Made by a program: the position numbers and the translations under genes | In this document: positions 59,511 through 64,000 of the stretch, in pieces | Numbering within the stretch: position 1 is the stretch's first letter | Layout: each line of letters begins with the position of its first letter | DNA from: Thalassobaculum fulvum | GTDB lineage: Bacteria; Pseudomonadota; Alphaproteobacteria; Thalassobaculales; Thalassobaculaceae | Length of the DNA stretch: 64,000 nt | Assembly (NCBI RefSeq): GCF_014652915.1 | Contig: NZ_BMZS01000005.1 | Location: 62,001 to 126,000, forward strand | Reading direction: 5' to 3' | Notes under the pieces: generated by a model | Database searches by the model: none | Told to the model about the DNA's origin: nothing | What the model saw: only the letters and a program-made list of their open reading frames with translations

Positions 59511-61640
59511 TCAGCCGGTCCGGATGCTGCCCACGAAGTCCGTGACCTCGCGTTCCAGGGTGTCGGTGGACGCCGCCAGCTCGCTGCACATGTGCAGTAC
59601 CTCGGCCGCACCCTCGCCGGTGCGCTCCGACGCCGCCGACACCTTGGCGATGCCGTCCGAGACCTGGCTGGCGCCGGACGCCGCCTCTTGGGTGTTGCGG
59701 GCGATCTCCTGGGTGGTCGCACCCTGCTCCTCGACCGCCGAGGCGACCGCGGTGTTCATCTGCTCGAGCGACTGCACTACCTCGGCGATCGCCTTGATGG
59801 TCTCGACCGCGTCGCGGCTGGCCGACTGGATCTCCTCGATCTGGGCGCGGATCTCCTCGGTCGCCTTGGCGGTCTGGCTGGCCAGGCTCTTGACCTCGGA
59901 CGCGACCACCGCGAACCCCTTGCCGGCCTCGCCGGCCCGGGCCGCCTCGATGGTGGCGTTCAGGGCCAGCAGGTTGGTCTGCTCGGCGATGTCCTGGATC
60001 AGGGTGATCACGTCGCCGATCTGCTGGGCGGTCTCGGCCAGCGCCTGGACCCGGCCGTCGCCGCGCCGGGCCTCCTCGTTGGCCTGGCGCGACATCTCGG
60101 CGGCCCGGGTCATCTGGCTGCCGATCTCGGTGACCGTCGCGGCCAGCTCCTCGGCGGCGGCCGAGACCGCCTGCACGTTGGTGCTCGACTGCTCGGACGA
60201 GCCGGCCACCACGCTGGCCTCGGAGCGGGCCTCGTCGGTCGCCTGGCTCATCGCCTCGGCGCGCCGGCGGACCTCGTCGACGTTGCTGGCCAGCGTGCCG
60301 ACCAGGCTGCCGACCGACTGCTCGAACCGGGTCGCCAGCTCGTCCATGGCGCGGCGCTTCTCCTCGGCGGCCCGGCGGTCGGCCTCGGCCTGCTCGACCT
60401 CCATCTGATGGATGCGCTGGGAGTTCTCCTTGAAGACCTGCACCGCCTTGGCGATGTCCGAGATCTCGTCGGACCGGTCGAGGCCGGGCACCTCGACGTC
60501 GAGGTCGTTGTCGGCCAGCCGGCGCACGGCCGTCGCCATGTTGCGGATCGGTCCGGTCAGGCGCCCGCCCAGCAGCACCGTCAGGCCGCCGAGCACGACG
60601 ACGACCGCAGCGGTCAGCAGCAGGATGTTGCGGCCCATCCGGTCGACCGCGGCAAGCGCCTTGTCCTCGCTCTGTGCCGACAGGACATGGTACGGCTGGC
60701 CGCCGATCTGGAGCGGCTGGAAGGCGCCGAGGATGGTGCCGGTCAGCGGATCGTCGAACTCGAGATACCCCGGCCCGCCGGCCGCCAGCGCCTCCTGCAG
60801 GGCCGCCGGAAACGTGTACTGCAGCGCCGCGGCCCCGTCGCCGGCGACCCGGTTCGAGCGGATCACGCCGTCGGCCCCGACCAGCGAGTTGTCCTGGGCG
60901 GTCCCGTCGGTCTCCTTGCCGCCGATCACTTCCGCCACCTTCTCGGCCGACGTCCGGAACAGGATCGCGGCGATCGGCGGCTGCCCGTCGGCCATGGTGG
61001 ACAGCCGGTAGACCGGTTGCCCCCAGAATGCCGACACCTTCTCGGACCCGGCGTCGTAGGCCTGGAAGTCCTCGAAGACGTGCTCGCCCTGGGGCGCCTC
61101 CAGGGCCCTGCGCGCGACCTTGGCGAGCGGGCTCTCGCCGAGCTCGCCGATGCTGCCGAGGAATCCGTCGGACTTGGTGATCGAATAGATGATGCGGCCG
61201 TCCGGGATCACCAGATAGGCGTCGGAGATGTCGGAGCTGCGCCACTGCGACAGGAAGGAGGCGTGCAGCCCGGCATGGCGCCACGAGTACATGCCCTTGA
61301 CGTTCTCGCCGGTGATCTCGGCGCGTTCCTTCGGGCTCAGCTCGGGGTTCGCGTAGGTCGAGCGGATGATGTCGAGCTCGTCGGCGTCGACGGCCACGAT
61401 CAGGCTCTCGATGCCCTGGAACACCGCCTCGCTGCGCGCCATCCCGTCCAGGGTGTTGGCGATCGTGTCGAGCGACCGGGTCAGCTGGTCGCGCTTGGTC
61501 TCGGCGATGAAGGTCAGCCGGTCCTCGGCGCTCTGATAGAGGGCGTCCCGGCTCTGGACATAGGCGAGCGCGCCGATCAGCGCGCACGAGACGAGGCAGA
61601 GCAGGACCGCGATCAGCGGCACTTTGACTCGGAGGGTCAT
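59511..61640 (-). CDS. Transmembrane methyl-accepting chemotaxis protein
   Basis: A 709-residue chemoreceptor. The first helix (residues ~5-28) is followed by a periplasmic ligand-binding region of ~290 residues (double-Cache-like: [24 protein letters not shown] at the start, [23 protein letters not shown] in the middle), then a second helix (~318-340), a HAMP domain, and the MCP signalling domain with the tip [35 protein letters not shown]. The start at 61640 has GGGAG seven bases before it. It responds to an unknown ligand and acts with the flagellar system. The upstream region holds a CtrA-like site. Confidence 0.94.
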   Translation of the reverse strand: MTLRVKVPLIAVLLCLVSCALIGALAYVQSRDALYQSAEDRLTFIAETKRDQLTRSLDTIANTLDGMARSEAVFQGIESLIVAVDADELDIIRSTYANPELSPKERAEITGENVKGMYSWRHAGLHASFLSQWRSSDISDAYLVIPDGRIIYSITKSDGFLGSIGELGESPLAKVARRALEAPQGEHVFEDFQAYDAGSEKVSAFWGQPVYRLSTMADGQPPIAAILFRTSAEKVAEVIGGKETDGTAQDNSLVGADGVIRSNRVAGDGAAALQYTFPAALQEALAAGGPGYLEFDDPLTGTILGAFQPLQIGGQPYHVLSAQSEDKALAAVDRMGRNILLLTAAVVVVLGGLTVLLGGRLTGPIRNMATAVRRLADNDLDVEVPGLDRSDEISDIAKAVQVFKENSQRIHQMEVEQAEADRRAAEEKRRAMDELATRFEQSVGSLVGTLASNVDEVRRRAEAMSQATDEARSEASVVAGSSEQSSTNVQAVSAAAEELAATVTEIGSQMTRAAEMSRQANEEARRGDGRVQALAETAQQIGDVITLIQDIAEQTNLLALNATIEAARAGEAGKGFAVVASEVKSLASQTAKATEEIRAQIEEIQSASRDAVETIKAIAEVVQSLEQMNTAVASAVEEQGATTQEIARNTQEAASGASQVSDGIAKVSAASERTGEGAAEVLHMCSELAASTDTLEREVTDFVGSIRTG

Positions 61641-61978
61641 TCGAGTTCTCCCTTGCCGGACGCCGCCGCTGCCTGGACGGGCGTCACGGGTTCCGGCGCC
61701 TCGACGGAACCGTCGGGCGTCGTTTTGATTCTTCCAACCCTTAGGTTGAGGGCGCTCATGCCTCACCTGACGGTTCAATCCTTGTCGGCTCGGGGTTAAC
61801 AAGCGGTTACCGGATGCCGCAGGTTGAGTGTGGGCGCGCGAGGCTTGCGGCAACCTGACGCGCGTTTTCCGCGCGGATCCGGCCGGCAGCCCCCGCCTGC
61901 CGGCGACGTTCTTGACTCGGCGACGGCCGGCGGCTCCCATCGCCCGCGTTGCGCGACGCCGACTACGGAGTTCCCCCG
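61641..61978. promoter_or_regulatory. Shared upstream region of the chemoreceptor and CinA-like genes
   Basis: A 338-base divergent region without a gene. Seen in it: a TTAA-N7-TTAC site (61796-61810), close to the CtrA consensus TTAA-N7-TTAAC; a hairpin GGTTCCG...CGGAACC (61689-61711) in the chemoreceptor leader; a CAACC-CTTA-GGTTG palindrome (61735-61748); and a CAGGTTG/CAACCTG inverted pair about 61829-61867. Any CtrA control is inferred. Confidence 0.5.
61796..61810. promoter_or_regulatory. CtrA-like binding site
   Basis: TTAA-N7-TTAC (7 of 8 consensus half-site bases), in the region between the chemoreceptor gene, whose start is 155 bases away, and the CinA-like gene, whose start is about 170 bases away. 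CtrA controls motility genes in many alphaproteobacteria, so the chemoreceptor is the more likely target. Single-site evidence only. Confidence 0.4.
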
Positions 61979-62755
61979 ATGGCCGACCAGCCCGTCACCG
62001 CCGCCCTGTGCATCATCGGCAACGAGATCCTCTCGGGCCGCACCCAGGACAAGAACCTCGCCTATATCGGCGAGCGCCTGAACGCGCTCGGTATCCGCCT
62101 CGCCGAGGTGCGCGTAGTGCGCGACGACGAAGCCGCCATCGTCGAGGCGGTGCGGGCCCTGTCGGAGCGCTATACCTACGTGTTCACCTCTGGCGGCATC
62201 GGGCCGACCCACGACGACATCACCACCGCCTGCATCGCCAAGGCGTTCGGCGCCGAGGTCGAGCGCAACGCCGAGGCGATGCGCCGGCTGACGGCGCACT
62301 ACGCCAACACCGGCATCGAGTTCAACGAGGCGCGCCGCAAGATGGCGGACATCCCGGTCGGCGCCGAGCTGATCGACAACCCGGTCTCGGCGGCCCCCGG
62401 CTTCATCATCGGCAACGTCCACGTGCTGCCCGGGGTGCCGCGCATCATGCAGGCGATGTTCGAAGGCCTGGCCGGCCGGCTGACGGGCGGCGCGCCGGTG
62501 CTGTCGCACACCGTCGCCTGCACCATCGGCGAGGGCACGGTGGCGGCCGGGCTCGGCGAGATCCAGGCGCGTTACCCGGACGTCGAGATCGGCAGCTACC
62601 CGTATTTCCGGGCCGGCCAGTTCGGCACCTCGCTGGTCCTGCGCGCGACCGACGCCGACCGGCTGGCGGCGGCCGCCGACGAGGTGCGGGCGCTGGTCCG
62701 GTCGCTGGGTGCCGAACCGATCGAAGCGGATACGTCGGGGGAGAGCGCGGCATGA
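61979..62755 (+). CDS. CinA-like molybdopterin-binding domain protein
   Basis: A 258-residue protein with the MoCF_biosynth (MogA/MoaB-like) domain of the CinA N-terminus. Typical motifs are [30 protein letters not shown] and [21 protein letters not shown]. The second domain of full CinA (the NMN deamidase PncC part) is absent; the protein is the short CinA-N type, which in other bacteria has ADP-ribose/CoA-pyrophosphatase-like or unknown function. GGAG lies nine bases upstream of the start. It overlaps the enoyl-CoA hydratase gene by four bases (ATGA), so it heads an operon of three. Confidence 0.9.
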   Translation: MADQPVTAALCIIGNEILSGRTQDKNLAYIGERLNALGIRLAEVRVVRDDEAAIVEAVRALSERYTYVFTSGGIGPTHDDITTACIAKAFGAEVERNAEAMRRLTAHYANTGIEFNEARRKMADIPVGAELIDNPVSAAPGFIIGNVHVLPGVPRIMQAMFEGLAGRLTGGAPVLSHTVACTIGEGTVAAGLGEIQARYPDVEIGSYPYFRAGQFGTSLVLRATDADRLAAAADEVRALVRSLGAEPIEADTSGESAA

Positions 62756-63504
62756 GCCTGGTCGAGGTCCACCGCGAGGACGGCCTGGCGACCGTCACCC
62801 TGGCGCGCTCGGAAAAGCGCAACGCCATGTCGAGCGCGATGTCCGGCGCCGTCGCCGACGCGTTCCGGACGCTGTCCGAGGACCCGGACCTGCGGGTCGT
62901 GCTACTGAACGGCGCCGGGCCGAGCTTCTGCGCCGGGGCCGACGTGCGCGAGATGGCGGCGCTCGAGCCGGCGTCGGCCGAGGCCTTCATCCGCGGCCTG
63001 CATCACGCCATCGCCGCGGTCATGGAATGCCCGGTGCCGGTGGTCGCGGCGATCCAGGGGGCCTGCGTCGGGGCCGGCCTGGAGCTGGTGGCCGGGGCCG
63101 ACCTGCGGGTCGCCGCCGCCGACGCCCGGTTCGCCATGCCGGAGGTGCTGGTCGGCGTGCCGTCGGTGATCGAGGCGGCGTTGCTGCCGCGGCTGATCGG
63201 CCGCGGCCGGGCGGCGCGGCTGGTGCTGACCGGCGAACTCGTCGATGCGGCCACGGCCGAGCGCTGGGGACTGGTCGAGGAGGTGGTGCCGGTCGCCGAG
63301 CTGGCCGGCCGGGCGCAGGCGCTCGCCCGCTCGATCGCCGAGGCCGATCCGGCGGCGGTGCGCGCCCAGAAGGTGCTGTGCCGGCAATGGGACACCCTGC
63401 CGCTGGACGCGGCGATCGAGGCCAGCGTGGCGACCTTCGCCGCCAGCTTCACCTCGGACGCGCCGCGGCGCCGCATGGCGGCGGTCCTGGAGCGGCGGGG
63501 GTGA
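62752..63504 (+). CDS. Enoyl-CoA hydratase/isomerase family protein
   Basis: A 250-residue crotonase-fold enzyme. The oxyanion-hole segments AGPSFCAGADVREMAAL and AIQGACVGAGLELVAGADLRVAAADARF are typical, and MPEVLVGVPSVIEAALLPRLIG closes the active-site core. The usual catalytic glutamate pair is only partly clear (the 'VGVPS' turn replaces the commoner GLxPG), so the exact reaction (hydration or isomerisation of 2-enoyl-CoA, or a related one) is uncertain. Overlaps the preceding CinA-like gene by four bases and the following lipoprotein gene by four (GTGA). Confidence 0.9.
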   Translation: MSLVEVHREDGLATVTLARSEKRNAMSSAMSGAVADAFRTLSEDPDLRVVLLNGAGPSFCAGADVREMAALEPASAEAFIRGLHHAIAAVMECPVPVVAAIQGACVGAGLELVAGADLRVAAADARFAMPEVLVGVPSVIEAALLPRLIGRGRAARLVLTGELVDAATAERWGLVEEVVPVAELAGRAQALARSIAEADPAAVRAQKVLCRQWDTLPLDAAIEASVATFAASFTSDAPRRRMAAVLERRG

Positions 63505-63902
63505 GGGCCGCCGCCCTCGGTACGCTGACGGCGGCGCTGCTGCTGGCGGCCTGCGGTCCGGCGGCGGCCGCGTCGGTCGACGGGACCTGGGGCGTGGCCG
63601 ACGGCGACACGGTCGCCTGCGCCAACGTCCATGTCATGGTGCTGCGCGACGGCCGCTACACCAAGGCGCTGCTGGATCTCGGAACCACCGAGGGGCCGCG
63701 GGACGTGGTCGTCGGAACCTCGACCTACACCTTCGACGGCGCCCGCCTGGTGGTGGCGCCGTCGATGTCGCTGGAGCGGCCGGAGCCCCGGCAGGTGTTC
63801 GACTGGGACCCGGTCGGCCGGATCCTGCGGCGCGCGGAGCCGGCGCCCCGGCTGACCTTTCGGCGCTGTCCGGACCGGCCGCTGCGCCCCCTCGATCGAT
63901 AG
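63501..63902 (+). CDS. Small putative lipoprotein
   Basis: A 133-residue protein of unknown function starting at a GTG (63501) that overlaps the stop of the hydratase gene. The N-terminus has a lipobox LLLAAC, lipidated Cys18. The mature part has no recognised family; it is a beta-rich domain of ~100 residues with GTWGVADGDTVACANVHVMVL and a Trp-rich FDWDPVGRIL block, like small lipocalin-like or secreted single-domain proteins. It is the last gene of the cinA-echA unit. Nothing coding is seen in the remaining 98 bases. Confidence 0.7.
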   Translation: MRAAALGTLTAALLLAACGPAAAASVDGTWGVADGDTVACANVHVMVLRDGRYTKALLDLGTTEGPRDVVVGTSTYTFDGARLVVAPSMSLERPEPRQVFDWDPVGRILRRAEPAPRLTFRRCPDRPLRPLDR

Positions 63903-64000
63903 CCCCGATCGGTAGCGATCCGCGAGATCCGCCTTACCGATTGATCGGAAACGTCGATTCGTCATAGGAATCGGCATGCCGCCGGACGCAGCACCGCTCG

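Noticed and set aside
1-64000. tRNA, rRNA, CRISPR arrays, prophage or insertion sequences
   Set aside because: None recognised: no clover-leaf-like sequence with conserved T-loop, no regular spaced repeats, no transposase or integrase genes.

Overview
The window is very GC-rich (about 70% by eye), densely coded and chromosomal in character. The gene families (TAXI- and DctP-type TRAP transporters, CysQ, Sua5, ThiM/ThiE, PPK2, TamA/TamB, many PAS/GGDEF/EAL/HD-GYP and chemotaxis proteins, cytochrome bd, a form II CoxL-like protein) and the dispersed intergenic palindromes fit a free-living, motile alphaproteobacterium, most likely of the Rhodospirillales type. No rRNA, tRNA, phage, insertion sequence or CRISPR array was recognised.

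Layout. 1-4.8 kb: end of cydB, a NIPSNAP protein, a lipocalin-like protein and a TAXI TRAP transporter pair. 5.0-11.2 kb: tamA-tamB for outer-membrane/envelope biogenesis. 11.2-14.8 kb: hotdog thioesterase, a small orphan gene divergent from an XRE regulator with two matching palindromes between them, a D-2-hydroxyacid dehydrogenase, DUF924 and a lipoprotein. 14.9-19.7 kb: a lodA-lodB-type quinoprotein oxidase pair followed by a gamma-glutamyltransferase-like gene; the oxidase has a Tat signal and its ribosome-binding site lies inside a perfect hairpin. 19.8-25 kb: acyl-CoA dehydrogenase, two tandem 2OG-Fe(II) oxygenase paralogues and a FAD-linked D-2-hydroxyacid dehydrogenase. 25-30.6 kb: threonylcarbamoyl-AMP synthase, an orphan ParA, thiM-thiE under a TPP riboswitch, an SDR protein, a lipoprotein and cysQ. 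30.6-39.9 kb: a solitary CoxL-like subunit, SRAP, an EamA transporter, a membrane protein of unknown role, a PAS-GGDEF-EAL protein, an AlkA-like glycosylase and a polysaccharide deacetylase. 40-45 kb: DctP-DctQ-DctM TRAP operon followed by a ThDP-dependent enzyme. 45-52.6 kb: PPK2 behind an FNR box, then (minus strand) a three-gene oxygen-sensing/c-di-GMP module: protoglobin chemoreceptor, large hybrid histidine kinase, REC-HD-GYP. 53-64 kb: YjbQ, amidase, creatininase, cytochrome b561, Map, FAD oxidoreductase, SfsA, transmembrane chemoreceptor, CinA-like protein, enoyl-CoA hydratase and a lipoprotein.

Themes. Several elements point to life across changing oxygen: cytochrome bd, an FNR-type box in a class II position upstream of ppk2, and a haem-based chemoreceptor in one operon with a phosphorelay and a c-di-GMP phosphodiesterase. 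RNA-level control is visible in two places where the Shine-Dalgarno sequence is buried in a hairpin (thiM, downstream of a TPP aptamer; the lodA-like gene, with no aptamer recognised). Five copies of one family of intergenic palindromes lie at gene ends. The least described part is the lodA-lodB-ggt operon.
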